Shown here one piece after another: positions 53,871 through 63,907 of a stretch of DNA of 64,000 nucleotides. Position numbers and translations under genes: made by a program. The notes below the pieces were generated by a model. That model did no database searches. It worked only from the letters and a program-made list of their open reading frames with translations, and was not told the origin of the DNA. Source of the stretch: Planctobacterium sp965279005 (GTDB lineage Bacteria; Pseudomonadota; Gammaproteobacteria; Enterobacterales; Alteromonadaceae); NCBI GenBank assembly GCA_965279005.1, contig CBDIHK010000022.1:210524-274523 (forward strand). Reading direction: 5' to 3'. Numbering within the stretch: position 1 is the stretch's first letter; each line of letters opens with the position of its first letter.

Positions 53871-54857
53871 ATGCGATTAATCAAAACTCTATTAGTTGTT
53901 GGCAGTTTATTGATTAGCTCCCAAGCGACCGCTACCACTTTAAAAATTGCCACATTATCACCTGAGGGCTCAGCCTGGATGCAGAAATTCCGGGCGGCAG
54001 CGAAGGAGATTAAACAGAGCACCGACGGCCGGGTAAAGCTCAAGCTGTATCCTGGCGGTGTGATGGGAAATGACGAAGCGGTGCTGAAGAAGATCCGCAT
54101 CCGGCAATTGCACGGTGGTGCAGTTACCAGCGGCAGTTTGACGCGTTTTTACCCAGATAGCCAAGTATTTTCCGTACCGCTAGCTTTTGAGGATTTGGAA
54201 CAAGTTGCCCATGTGCGCCAGAGCTTGGATCAAGACATCATAGACGGCTATGAACAAGGCGGCTTTGTCACTTTCGGATTAGCTGGTGGCGGATTTGGTT
54301 ATATCATGTCGAAACACGCCATTCGCCATCCCAAAGATCTACAAGGTAGAAAAACCTGGGCACCAAGTAGTGATGCTGCAACCGTTGCGGCATTTGATGC
54401 CTTTTCTATTTCACCTATTCCATTACCTATTGGCGACGTGCTGGCTGGTTTGCAAACTGGCTTGATTGATACCATTGCTACGTCGCCTGTTGGTGCAGTG
54501 ACCCTGCAATGGCATACCCAGGTGGAATATGTCACCAAGGTACCGCTGATATACATCTATGCGGTAATGGCGATTGAGAAAAGGGCGTTTGGCCGTTTAT
54601 CTGGGCCTGACCAAGCTGTAGTGAGGCAAGTGCTTGGCCAAATATTTGCTGAATTAGACCTTGAAAACCGGGCTGACAACGACAAAGCGCTGGCAGCTCT
54701 TGAGGCGCAAGGTATCAAAATTTTGGAACCTTCACAGGAAGAAATGCAGGAATGGAAGCGCCTTGCTGCCGTTGCCAGTGAACGCATGGTGGAGGAAAAA
54801 GCGGTAAGTCCTGAGATGATGCAAAAGCTCAGGTCTTTATTAGAAACCGCACCATAA
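53871..54857 (+). CDS. TRAP transporter solute-binding protein (DctP)
   Basis: This 328-residue periplasmic receptor has a signal peptide (about 1-22) and the DctP fold: KIATLSPEGSAWMQKFRAAAKEIK, VKLYPGGVMGNDEAVLKKIR, GRKTWAPSSDA. The Arg that contacts the ligand carboxylate is expected in the GRKTW region. ATG 53871 follows GAGGA; ATG 53859 is also possible. Presence of TatT suggests a hydrophobic or peptide-like ligand, which is inference. Confidence 0.92.
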   Translation: MRLIKTLLVVGSLLISSQATATTLKIATLSPEGSAWMQKFRAAAKEIKQSTDGRVKLKLYPGGVMGNDEAVLKKIRIRQLHGGAVTSGSLTRFYPDSQVFSVPLAFEDLEQVAHVRQSLDQDIIDGYEQGGFVTFGLAGGGFGYIMSKHAIRHPKDLQGRKTWAPSSDAATVAAFDAFSISPIPLPIGDVLAGLQTGLIDTIATSPVGAVTLQWHTQVEYVTKVPLIYIYAVMAIEKRAFGRLSGPDQAVVRQVLGQIFAELDLENRADNDKALAALEAQGIKILEPSQEEMQEWKRLAAVASERMVEEKAVSPEMMQKLRSLLETAP

Positions 54858-54872
54858 AAAGGAAACTAGGGG

Positions 54873-55385
54873 GTGGGAACTGTGCGCAAAGCAGCAAGGG
54901 TCGTGGAGTTAATTGAAAAAACGGTGCTCAGCCTGCTATTCCTCACCCTGTTGGGCTTGGCTTCCACCCAGATTGTATTGCGCAACTTTTTTGATTCTGG
55001 CCTGGTTTGGGCGGATGAAGCCATAAAAGTCCTGGTGCTTTGGCTTGCCATGGCGGGTGCTTTATACGCCACTAAAGAAGCCAAACACATCAATATCGAT
55101 ATTATTACCCGCTTTTTGCCGGGACGCATTGCTAACTGGATCTACCGGTTAGCCTATTTCACCACAGCGCTACTGTGTTTTGCCGTGGCCTATTACAGTT
55201 ATCAATTTGTGCTGCTCGAATATGAAATGCCGATGGAGGCGTTCCTCGGTATCCCTACCTGGGTTTGCCAGGCAGTTATTCCAGTAGCCTTTGCCCTAAT
55301 GGGATTGCGCTTTCTGGTTTTGGTTGGGCGCATTCCTTTGCTCTACGTAGCCCAAACCGCAGCCCATACCCATGCTGATATGTAG
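54873..55385 (+). CDS. TRAP transporter small permease (DctQ)
   Basis: This 170-residue membrane protein has four predicted helices and the family pattern VLRNFFDSGLVWADEAIKVLVLWLAMAGALYATKEAKHINIDII. The start is GTG 54873, 15 bp after dctP. Confidence 0.92.
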   Translation: MGTVRKAARVVELIEKTVLSLLFLTLLGLASTQIVLRNFFDSGLVWADEAIKVLVLWLAMAGALYATKEAKHINIDIITRFLPGRIANWIYRLAYFTTALLCFAVAYYSYQFVLLEYEMPMEAFLGIPTWVCQAVIPVAFALMGLRFLVLVGRIPLLYVAQTAAHTHADM

Positions 55386-55397
55386 GGTGAGATAATT

Positions 55398-56678
55398 GTG
55401 TTCTTGGTGTTTATAAGCGTATGCATATTATTGCTATTGATGGGGATGCCGCTGTTTGCCGGGATCCTGGCCATTGCCATGCTTGGCTTCTTTTACGTCG
55501 ATGTGGATTTGATGGTGGTTGCGGTGGATATGTACCGCATTACCCAAACACCTTTAATTGAAGCCATACCGCTATTTACTTTCGCCGGTTATTTGTTAAG
55601 TGCCAGCCGCAGTTCCCAGCGTTTGGTTAAACTCACCCAGGCACTGTTGGGTTGGATGCCGGGTGGCTTGGCAATAGTGGCCTTTATTACCTGCGCCTTA
55701 TTTACCGCTTTCACCGGCGCATCGGGCGTGACTATCGTTGCCTTGGGCGCTTTGCTGTACCCTGCATTGCAACAAGCAGGTTACCGAGAAAAGTTTAGCC
55801 TTGGGCTGGTCACCACATCGGGCAGTTTAGGTTTATTGTTCCCGCCTTCCTTACCGCTCATTTTATTTGGTGTTATCGCCTTGCAACTGGATATGCCCAC
55901 GAGTATGACCATAGAGCAGTTGCTGGTGGCAGGACTATTGCCGGGGCTAGTGATGATTGCGCTGTTGTCAGCCTGGTCCATATGGCTACAACGGGATAAC
56001 CCCATCACAAAACAAGCCTTTGATTTGCAAGAATTAAAACGCGCCGTTATTGAGAGTAAGTGGGAAATACCCCTGCCCATTGTCTTGTTAGGTGGCATTT
56101 ATTCTGGCTATTTTGCCCTGTCAGAAGCAGCCGTGGTTACTGTGCTCTATTTGCTGGTGGTTGAAGTCCTGGTTTATAAGGATATCCCTTTTAGGCGATT
56201 GCCCAGCCTAGTGTGTGAAGCCATGGTCATGGTGGGCGGCATCCTCATCATCCTAAGTGCCTCCCTGGTGCTGACCAGCTATTTCATTGAAATTGAAGCC
56301 CCGACACGGTTGTTTGAGTGGGTAAGCCAGACCATTGAAAGTCCGCTTAGCTTCCTGATCATGCTCAATATCTTTTTATTGATCCTTGGTGCCTTTCTCG
56401 ACATTTTTTCTGCCATCGTGATCATGGTGCCTCTGCTGATGCCGATCGCTATGTCTTTTGGGATCCATCCGGTGCACTTGGGCGTGATCTTCTTGGCCAA
56501 TATGCAAATTGGCTACATGACGCCACCGGTGGGGATGAACTTGTTTATCGCCAGCTATCGTTTCAATAAGCCAATTACCGAAATCTACAAAGCGGCTATG
56601 GGCTTCATGCTTGTCTTATTGCTTTCCCTAATCATCATTACCTATTGGCCCGGTCTGTCCTTGGTTTTTGTTGAATGA
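55398..56678 (+). CDS. TRAP transporter large permease (DctM)
   Basis: This 426-residue polytopic permease drives sodium-coupled uptake with DctQ. Characteristic are the IPLFTFAGYLLSASR start of the family core, GASGVTIVALGALLYPALQQAGY, and LGVIFLANMQIGYMTPPVGMNLF. A GTG at 55398 is the start, 12 bp after dctQ. Confidence 0.95.
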   Translation: MFLVFISVCILLLLMGMPLFAGILAIAMLGFFYVDVDLMVVAVDMYRITQTPLIEAIPLFTFAGYLLSASRSSQRLVKLTQALLGWMPGGLAIVAFITCALFTAFTGASGVTIVALGALLYPALQQAGYREKFSLGLVTTSGSLGLLFPPSLPLILFGVIALQLDMPTSMTIEQLLVAGLLPGLVMIALLSAWSIWLQRDNPITKQAFDLQELKRAVIESKWEIPLPIVLLGGIYSGYFALSEAAVVTVLYLLVVEVLVYKDIPFRRLPSLVCEAMVMVGGILIILSASLVLTSYFIEIEAPTRLFEWVSQTIESPLSFLIMLNIFLLILGAFLDIFSAIVIMVPLLMPIAMSFGIHPVHLGVIFLANMQIGYMTPPVGMNLFIASYRFNKPITEIYKAAMGFMLVLLLSLIIITYWPGLSLVFVE

Positions 56679-56768
56679 CGGAAATTTATGCGCTAATTAA
56701 AAAATAACCGCCAGCGTTTTGCTATGCTGTGACTATTGCATCGCGAAAGATCATGCCAAGGTAACAAT

Positions 56769-57557
56769 ATGCCTGCCCTGCGATTGAATTACTTTGGTGC
56801 CTGGGTTGTAGTGCTATTGAGTTTTAGTGCGGTTTTTCCTGCTGCTTCGGCCAATGACAAAAAGGCAATAAAAGTTGTCACAGAGCTTTTTGAGCAATTC
56901 CAGTTTATTGATGGGGACAACCACTTGCGCGGTTATTCGGTGGAGGTGGTTGAGGCTTTATTCGGTATAACCCAGGATGACTACCACATCGAAGTATTGC
57001 CATGGTCCGTCGCCTTTAAAAAAGCGCAAGAACAAGAAAATGTGATGATCTTTTCGATTGCGCGGGATAGCAACCGGGAAAACAATTTTCATTGGGTGGG
57101 TAAGCTATACCATGAACCCATCTTTTTCTGGAGCCTCAAAGATCTCTTTATTGATACTGTGACCGAGCTGCAACAATTGCGGGATTACACTGTTGCCGTG
57201 GTCAAGGATGCCAATTCGCACCAATATTTGGTTAAGCATGCTTTTCCCAATATCTACTTGATGACCTCGACGTTTAGCAACATTGATGCCCGCCATAGGA
57301 TCAAGATGCTCAATGGTGACAGGGCGCACATCGTTATTGCGTCCGAGCGGGATATTTTGGCAACTTTGCAAGTGCTGGGGTACCAAAGGGATTCATTGAG
57401 CAAGGTGTTCCATGATCCAGCATTAGATAACAACCTATATATTGCGTTTGGCAAGGGAGCAGAACCAGCGCTAGTAGCAAAATATCAAGCTGCATTTACC
57501 CTCCTGCGTGAGTCAGGCCAGCTGGCCGCTCTTAAGGCTAAGTGGCAACGCCAATAG
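56769..57557 (+). CDS. periplasmic substrate-binding domain protein (SBP_bac_3 type)
   Basis: This 262-residue protein has a signal peptide (cleavage near ASA, about residue 28) and a type 3 periplasmic-binding fold (IKVVTELFEQFQFIDGDNHLRGYSVEVVEAL, MIFSIARDSNRENNFHWVG, LRESGQLAALKAKW). No permease or ATPase gene is adjacent; instead a large sensor kinase converges on it, so it may serve signalling. This is inference. Confidence 0.82.
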   Translation: MPALRLNYFGAWVVVLLSFSAVFPAASANDKKAIKVVTELFEQFQFIDGDNHLRGYSVEVVEALFGITQDDYHIEVLPWSVAFKKAQEQENVMIFSIARDSNRENNFHWVGKLYHEPIFFWSLKDLFIDTVTELQQLRDYTVAVVKDANSHQYLVKHAFPNIYLMTSTFSNIDARHRIKMLNGDRAHIVIASERDILATLQVLGYQRDSLSKVFHDPALDNNLYIAFGKGAEPALVAKYQAAFTLLRESGQLAALKAKWQRQ

Positions 57558-57587
57558 TAAGCCAAGCTATTGCGATTTGATGAAGTT

Positions 57588-60500
57588 TTATTTTGGGGAG
57601 GCCAAAAAGCTTAGATAGAAGCAGGTGCCTTTGCCTACCTCTGATTCACAACGGATATTACCGCCCAACCGGATATTCACAATATTGCTAATGATTTGCA
57701 GGCCAAGGCCACTGCCGCCTTTACCGCGCTTAGTGGTGTAAAAAGGTTCAAATATCTTATCTAATTGGTCAGCCGGTATGCCTTTGCCGTTGTCGCAGAA
57801 GGTCAGCAAAATAAGTTCGTCCTTTTGCTCTATTGCGATGTCAATTTGACCCGAGTCCTGGCCGTCAAAAGCGTGTACTATCGCATTAATAGTTAAGTTG
57901 GTTACCAGCTGGGCGATTGCGCCCGGATAGGAATCTAGGTTGATGTCTTTCGGGCATGATACTTCTACGGAAACATTGGCCTTCTTTAGTTTGGGCCTGA
58001 GGCTGGCAATAATTTCATCCATATAATGGGCGAAGTTGAAACTGCGGCGTTGTTGCGAAATTTGGTCAACGGATACTTCCTTAAAACTGCGGATGAGTTC
58101 GGCAGCCCTGGTCAGGTTTGACAGTACCATTTCCGCACTGTCATTAATGTTTTTGATATGGCCGCTAAATTCAGAACGCTTGATTTTGCCTGACTCAAAC
58201 TGCCGGGTTAGTTGCTTGGTGCGCTCAAGCAGGTTTGATGCAGCGGTGACGCTGATACCTACTGGAGTATTAATCTCGTGGGCAACACCTGCTACAAGCC
58301 CTGAAAGGGACGCATTCTTTTCAGACTCAATCAGCTGTTTTTGGGCATTGAGTAAATCATCTGTGCGCAAGCTGACTTCTTCTTCCAGTAGGCGTTTCTG
58401 CGACGCCAGTGCCCGGGTGCGGTGTTTGTACCAGACAATGGCAATTGCAATCATCGCCAACAACAGCAATAACCTGAGCCACCAGAGTCGCCACCAAGGT
58501 GTGCTGATATCGATTTCCAGCCTGAGTGGGCTGGCGGACCACACGTTATTATTATTACTAGCCCTCAGTTCGAAAATGTAGTTGCCAGAGTCCAACCCAG
58601 AGTAACTAACTTCATTGTCGCGGCTAATACTCGACCATTCATCGTTGAAATTAACCAGTCTGTACTTGTACTGGTTGTTATCTGGATCGGTGAAGTCCAG
58701 CGCCGAATAGCGAATTTCGATGTTTTTTACCGTATGGCTCAATTGCAATGGCTTGCCATCATCATAAGAAAAACGCAGCAATTTTTTGCCATCAACCCAG
58801 ACACCGGTTATTTGCGGTTCGGGTAAGGTGGGATTGATTGCGACCGGCACGGCGGCAACCTGGGTAAAGCCATTGTTACCACCAAAAAATATGCCGTGCC
58901 TCTCGCTTTTCAGGGCCGAGCGTTGGAAAAAGTGGTTATCGTGCAAGCCATCTTGTTGCAGGTAATTGACAAAGTATTTTTGGGTGCGTTTGTATTGGCT
59001 AATGCCATAGTCTGTGCTTAGCCACAGATCGCCAAAGTCATCTTCGATAATTGCCCTGATGTTGGAATTGGCAAGGCCATCACTGCGGGTGAAATGGTCA
59101 AAGGTGTCTGTGACATCGTCTAGTTTATCCAATGAATTAGAACCACCAAACCACATGGTGCCGTCGGCACTTTGGAAGATATCATAGATGTTAAATGAAA
59201 GCAGTGTATCGCCACCTGTGGAGTTGGCGTTGTAATGGAAGAACTTGCTGCGGCCGGGATCCAGGCGGTTTGCGCCAGTGCCGTTGGTACTGAACCACAT
59301 GCGGCCTTTGCTATCCTCAAAAACCTTGTTGACGCTGTCGGTGGAAATACTGTCGAAATTGTCAGGGTCATGCTTGAAATAATCTGTGCCATTAGGCCCA
59401 TAGCGCACGACACCTCCATGGTTTGTAGTAATCCACATTTCTCCCCTGCTACTGAAGTGGAGGTCGTTGACGCCAAGGTTTTCAAATCCCTTTAGTATGT
59501 CGTTGCGCATGACAAAGGATTGGCGGTCAAGGGGTAACATGCCGAGCCCGACCTCCAGACCGATCCACAAATTGCCACTGTCATCTTCTTCCATGGTGTA
59601 GATGTCAGCGGCATTGGGTAGGTTATCGAAATTAACCCGACGGGTTGACTCAGGCGTCCACAGCAATAAACCCTCGGACGTACCTACCCAGACATTGCCC
59701 AGGCTATCTTCATACAGGGAATACACCGTTTTGATCGGTTCTTGGATACCACCGTCTTGACTGTAGTAGCGGAATGCTTTGAAAATGCTGGGGGTAAACT
59801 CTATCCGGCTAAGCCCTGCATAGCGTGTTGCTACCCAGATGGCGTTGTTCTTATCAACGTAAATGTCCCGGATATCGTCGTGTGGCATCAGTGAATATTT
59901 GTCCGCGTTGACCAGGGGGGTAAACTTGTCGTTTTCAGGTTGGTAGCGATAGAGCCCCTTCTGGGTGCCTATCCATATTTCGCCTTCAACCCCAAGGCGA
60001 ATGCGGGTAATTGAGGCGGTGATTTGGCTATTCTCAGGCTGTTTGATCCTGTAGCTGCCATCATCTGGCATAAATTGGCCAAAACTCAGCTCAGTGCCTA
60101 CCCAAATCCTATTTGCGTCATCTACCATAAGTGCCCTGACAATAGGGTGGTCGATACTCTTTGGGTTATTGTTTTCTGGTGTGAAGCGTTGGAACTTGTT
60201 TTCACCTACAGGCAGCAGGTTCAAACCTTCACCTGTACCTACCCAGAGATTGCCAGACTTATCCTGGGCGATACTCCATACCCGGTTGTGGCTTAGGCTG
60301 GCATTGTCATCGGGGTTGTTGACAAAATTAGTGAAATTTAAGTTAGCTTCGTTGAATTTGGCCAAACCGCCGCCGTTGGTGCCTAGCCAGATCTGGCCGC
60401 CTTGGTCTTCAAAAATCACCTGTACCATGTTGCTTTGCAGGGCATTTGGGTCAGTCAGGTTTTGTTCAAATTGATGCAGTTTATTTAGTGCATCGTCATA

Positions 60501-60839
60501 GACTGCGACGCCTTTGCCCCAGGAGCCGATCCAAAGCCGGTTTTGGCTATCAAGGAAAATATTACCTGCATTGGCCGTCCTGATAGGTTTGTTATTGCTG
60601 TTGTTAGGGCTGTAGACCTCGAAGTCGTAGCCGTCAAAGCGCACCAACCCGGAGGGGGTGCCGAGCCAGAAATAACCGTTATTATCCCTTAGCATTGAAT
60701 AAATGGTGGTGGCCGGCAAGCCATCCTCAATGCTAAAGCGTTTAATAGAAGAGAAAAAAGACGCAGAAGCGCTGCTGACAAACAACAGGGCTACAACGAC
60801 GGCGGCTGATAGATACTTTGAAAAGCAAGTATTATGCAT
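57588..60839 (-). CDS. two-component regulator beta-propeller sensor histidine kinase
   Basis: This 1,083-residue inner-membrane kinase is exported at its N-terminus by a signal peptide. Residues about 30-690 contain 12 or more Reg_prop repeats (pattern ...GxLWIGTxxGL...: FWLGTPSGLVRFDGYDF, IWLGTNGGGLAKF, LWVGTGEGLNLL), forming a two-propeller sensor, then a Y_Y_Y domain (QYKYRLVNFNDEWSSISRDNEVSYSGLDSGNYIFELRA). A membrane helix (about 803-820) and the kinase core follow (H-box GVAHEINTPVG, NLTINAIVHA, GSGLGLQIISNIV). There is no receiver domain. This layout is common for polysaccharide sensing, which cannot be confirmed here. Confidence 0.93.
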   Translation of the reverse strand: MHNTCFSKYLSAAVVVALLFVSSASASFFSSIKRFSIEDGLPATTIYSMLRDNNGYFWLGTPSGLVRFDGYDFEVYSPNNSNNKPIRTANAGNIFLDSQNRLWIGSWGKGVAVYDDALNKLHQFEQNLTDPNALQSNMVQVIFEDQGGQIWLGTNGGGLAKFNEANLNFTNFVNNPDDNASLSHNRVWSIAQDKSGNLWVGTGEGLNLLPVGENKFQRFTPENNNPKSIDHPIVRALMVDDANRIWVGTELSFGQFMPDDGSYRIKQPENSQITASITRIRLGVEGEIWIGTQKGLYRYQPENDKFTPLVNADKYSLMPHDDIRDIYVDKNNAIWVATRYAGLSRIEFTPSIFKAFRYYSQDGGIQEPIKTVYSLYEDSLGNVWVGTSEGLLLWTPESTRRVNFDNLPNAADIYTMEEDDSGNLWIGLEVGLGMLPLDRQSFVMRNDILKGFENLGVNDLHFSSRGEMWITTNHGGVVRYGPNGTDYFKHDPDNFDSISTDSVNKVFEDSKGRMWFSTNGTGANRLDPGRSKFFHYNANSTGGDTLLSFNIYDIFQSADGTMWFGGSNSLDKLDDVTDTFDHFTRSDGLANSNIRAIIEDDFGDLWLSTDYGISQYKRTQKYFVNYLQQDGLHDNHFFQRSALKSERHGIFFGGNNGFTQVAAVPVAINPTLPEPQITGVWVDGKKLLRFSYDDGKPLQLSHTVKNIEIRYSALDFTDPDNNQYKYRLVNFNDEWSSISRDNEVSYSGLDSGNYIFELRASNNNNVWSASPLRLEIDISTPWWRLWWLRLLLLLAMIAIAIVWYKHRTRALASQKRLLEEEVSLRTDDLLNAQKQLIESEKNASLSGLVAGVAHEINTPVGISVTAASNLLERTKQLTRQFESGKIKRSEFSGHIKNINDSAEMVLSNLTRAAELIRSFKEVSVDQISQQRRSFNFAHYMDEIIASLRPKLKKANVSVEVSCPKDINLDSYPGAIAQLVTNLTINAIVHAFDGQDSGQIDIAIEQKDELILLTFCDNGKGIPADQLDKIFEPFYTTKRGKGGSGLGLQIISNIVNIRLGGNIRCESEVGKGTCFYLSFLASPK

Positions 60840-61173
60840 TCAATAACTCAACATTACGGCTTGCGCATTGTCTTTGGCCTGCGCACTCCAATTGCAAAGC
60901 GCCATCTCAATACTGACTATTAGATTACGAGTTCAATGCAAATTTAGCCCAATCTTAGCGACTATGCCATTGCGCTATCCTAGACTCGGGTATTTAGTTA
61001 CTAGTTTGCATAATATTTGTACAAGCTCGCCTTTTCAGGCCATCAAGGCATCAAATCGGGGATGTGCTTGCCGCTCGTTGCAGGTATAATCGCCGCCTCT
61101 TATTTTTATGCTAAAACCGGCCGAAGCAGCGATTGGAGCAATGCGAGCGGCAGACGATAACGGGATTTTTGAT
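60840..61173. other. intergenic region between divergent kinase gene and aspS
   Basis: The stretch of 334 bp contains TATAAT at 61085-61090, a good -10 candidate for aspS without a convincing -35. I see no gene or other conserved element. Confidence 0.5.
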
Positions 61174-62937
61174 ATGCGCACAAACTATTGCGGCAATATA
61201 GACGCATCATACATTGGTCAGACAGTCACCCTTTGTGGCTGGGTCAACCGCAGGCGTGACCTAGGTGGTGTTATCTTTTTGGATTTAAGGGATCGCGAAG
61301 GCATTGTGCAGGTAGTTTATGATCCCGATTTGCCAGAAGTGTTTGAATTGGCAAATAGTTTGCGGCAGGAGTTTTGCGTTTCGATAACAGGAGTGGTGCG
61401 AGCTCGCCCAGAGGGACAAATAAACCCGAATATGACCACCGGCGAGATTGAGATATTAGGCAAACAGTTGGAAATCCTGAACAAAGCGGATGTATTGCCT
61501 TTGGATTTTAACCAGCAGAATAGCGAAGAGCAGCGGCTGAAATTCCGTTACCTGGACTTACGCCGTCCCGAAATGTCACAGAAGTTGCAGTTCCGTGCCA
61601 AAGTCACCAGTGCAGTGCGCAACTTTTTGGATAGCGAAGGGTTCTTGGATATCGAGACGCCTATACTTACCAAGGCAACACCAGAAGGTGCCCGTGACTA
61701 CCTGGTGCCCAGCCGCACCCACAAAGGCCAGTTTTTTGCGTTGCCGCAATCCCCCCAGTTGTTTAAGCAGCTGCTGATGATGTCTGGCATGGATCGCTAT
61801 TATCAAATCGTAAAGTGTTTCCGTGACGAAGACCTGCGCGCAGATCGCCAGCCAGAGTTCACCCAAATTGATATTGAGACCACATTCCTCGATGCAGATG
61901 GCGTGATGGAAGTCACGGAAGCCATGGTTAAACAGTTGTTCCAGTCACTGTTGCAGGTGGATCTTGGGGAATTCCCGCGCATGCCGTTTTCCGAAGCCAT
62001 GCGTCTATATGGAAGTGACAAACCTGATTTGCGCAATCCGCTACAACTAGTGGATGTTGCCGATCTGGTAAAAGACGTTGACTTTAAAGTATTTAGCGGA
62101 CCGGCAAACGATCCCGCCGGTAGGGTTGCGCTGATAAAAGTACCTGGTGGTGCCAAGTTATCCCGCAAGCAAATCGACGAATACGGCAAATACGTTGGTA
62201 TCTACGGCGCGAAAGGCTTGGCTTGGTTAAAAGTTAATGACCTTGATGCCGGTATGGACGGCTTGCAATCGCCAATCCTCAAATTCCTCTCGCCTGAAGT
62301 GGCGACTGGCATACTTGAGCGCAGCGATGCCCAAACGGGTGATATCCTGCTGTTCGGTGCCGATAGTTATACTGTCGTGTGCGAAGCTATGGGGGCATTG
62401 AGGCTTAAACTAGGCGAAGATTTTGACTTGCTAGAAGGCGACTGGAAACCCCTTTGGGTGGTTGACTTCCCTATGTTTGAAGAGGTTGATGGCCAGTTCC
62501 ACGCACTGCACCATCCCTTCACTGCACCCCGGGGCTTGACCCCAGAACAATTGGCCGGAGATCCCGCCAATGCCTTGTCAGATGCCTATGACATGGTGTT
62601 GAACGGGGTTGAATTGGGCGGCGGTTCAGTGCGTATCCACAACCAAGCAATGCAACAAACGGTGTTTTCCATTTTGGGTATTGATGCTGAAGAAGCCCAA
62701 GAAAAATTTGGATTCTTGCTGGAAGCGCTGCGCTATGGCGCGCCGCCTCATGCCGGTTTGGCCTTTGGGTTGGATCGTATGGTCATGCTGATGACCGGTT
62801 CCGAATCAATCCGCGATGTAATGGCATTCCCTAAAACAACCACTGCGGCATGCCCATTGACTGACGCTCCAGGGCAGGCTAATCCGCAACAGTTGCAAGA
62901 GCTTGCCATTGCCACTATCCGCAGCGAAGACGGCTAA
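61174..62937 (+). CDS. aspS: aspartyl-tRNA synthetase
   Basis: This 587-residue class II synthetase has an N-terminal OB-fold (TVTLCGWVNRRRDLGGVIFLDLRDREG), motif 2 (FRDEDLRADRQPEFTQID) and motif 3 (GLAFGLDRMVMLMTG), with the bacterial GAD insertion in between. ATG 61174 gives a protein within one residue of the E. coli length. It heads aspS-nudB-ruvC; yebC, often between nudB and ruvC, is absent. Confidence 0.97.
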   Translation: MRTNYCGNIDASYIGQTVTLCGWVNRRRDLGGVIFLDLRDREGIVQVVYDPDLPEVFELANSLRQEFCVSITGVVRARPEGQINPNMTTGEIEILGKQLEILNKADVLPLDFNQQNSEEQRLKFRYLDLRRPEMSQKLQFRAKVTSAVRNFLDSEGFLDIETPILTKATPEGARDYLVPSRTHKGQFFALPQSPQLFKQLLMMSGMDRYYQIVKCFRDEDLRADRQPEFTQIDIETTFLDADGVMEVTEAMVKQLFQSLLQVDLGEFPRMPFSEAMRLYGSDKPDLRNPLQLVDVADLVKDVDFKVFSGPANDPAGRVALIKVPGGAKLSRKQIDEYGKYVGIYGAKGLAWLKVNDLDAGMDGLQSPILKFLSPEVATGILERSDAQTGDILLFGADSYTVVCEAMGALRLKLGEDFDLLEGDWKPLWVVDFPMFEEVDGQFHALHHPFTAPRGLTPEQLAGDPANALSDAYDMVLNGVELGGGSVRIHNQAMQQTVFSILGIDAEEAQEKFGFLLEALRYGAPPHAGLAFGLDRMVMLMTGSESIRDVMAFPKTTTAACPLTDAPGQANPQQLQELAIATIRSEDG

Positions 62938-62943
62938 CAAACT

Positions 62944-63384
62944 GTGGCTTTTAAACGACCAGAGTCCGTATTAGTTGTCATCTACGATGAGCTAATGCGG
63001 GTGCTGGTGTTGCAGCGCAAGGACGACCCCAACTTCTGGCAATCGGTGACGGGAACCATGGAAACTGATGAGGACCCATACCAAACAGCATGCCGGGAAG
63101 TGCATGAGGAAATCGGCGTTGATGTGTCTAATAAGAATTACCAGGTGGTTGATGCCAGGATTGTCTCCCAATATTCCATCCGGCCTGAATGGCAGTATCG
63201 CTATGGCCCAGGTACAACAGTCAACACCGAGTATTTGTTCTATTTACAGATCCACTCAAGCGAAGATATCGTGTTAACAGAACACTTGCAGTTTCAATGG
63301 TTGCCTATGGCGGAAGCTGCTGGCTTTGTTTGGTCACCCAGCAACAAAGAGGCTATTCAAGCGTTATTCAATGCCAAACGTTAG
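62944..63384 (+). CDS. nudB: dihydroneopterin triphosphate diphosphatase (Nudix)
   Basis: This 146-residue Nudix hydrolase removes pyrophosphate from dihydroneopterin triphosphate in folate synthesis. The Nudix box spans residues 37-59 (GTMETDEDPYQTACREVHEE...). The start is GTG 62944, six bases after aspS. Context and flanking motifs (VLQRKDDPNFWQSVTG) match NudB. Confidence 0.93.
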   Translation: MAFKRPESVLVVIYDELMRVLVLQRKDDPNFWQSVTGTMETDEDPYQTACREVHEEIGVDVSNKNYQVVDARIVSQYSIRPEWQYRYGPGTTVNTEYLFYLQIHSSEDIVLTEHLQFQWLPMAEAAGFVWSPSNKEAIQALFNAKR

Positions 63385-63412
63385 TTGTATCACTCAATTT
63401 TAGGTTTAGGTC

Positions 63413-63907
63413 GTGGCAATTGTATTAGGTATCGACCCAGGTTCGCGCATTACGGGCTATGGTTTGGTAAAGCAAGTCGGGCGCAAAACCCAGTATTTAG
63501 CGAGCGGTTGTATCCGGGTGCAGGACGGTGAGCTTGCCAGTAAATTACAGCAGATCTTTAATGGTGTTAGCGAAATTATCCTGCAATACCGGCCTACCGA
63601 ATTTGCAATAGAACAAGTCTTCATGGCGAAAAACCCCGATTCAGCGTTAAAGTTGGGGCAAGCACGTGGTGCAGCCATTGTTGCGGCGACCCAACACAAC
63701 TTGCCTGTAGCGGAATATTCTGCGCGCCAGATCAAGCAGTCCGTTGTGGGCAAGGGTAGCGCTGAAAAAGACCAGGTGCAGCACATGGTGATGCATTTAT
63801 TGCAACTCTCCAAGAAGCCCCAAGCAGATGCCGCTGACGCCCTCGCGGTTGCCCTAATGCCACCACCACTCGCGCCAGCACTTAATAAAGCTGGCTGGGC
63901 AAGCTAG
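63413..63907 (+). CDS. ruvC: Holliday junction resolvase RuvC
   Basis: This 164-residue resolvase has catalytic D8 in LGIDPGSRITGYG, E in AIEQVF and the final DAADALAVAL aspartates. It cuts four-way junctions with RuvAB during recombination. The start is GTG 63413. ruvA would be expected next but the window ends within 93 bp, where I see nothing identifiable. Confidence 0.96.
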   Translation: MAIVLGIDPGSRITGYGLVKQVGRKTQYLASGCIRVQDGELASKLQQIFNGVSEIILQYRPTEFAIEQVFMAKNPDSALKLGQARGAAIVAATQHNLPVAEYSARQIKQSVVGKGSAEKDQVQHMVMHLLQLSKKPQADAADALAVALMPPPLAPALNKAGWAS

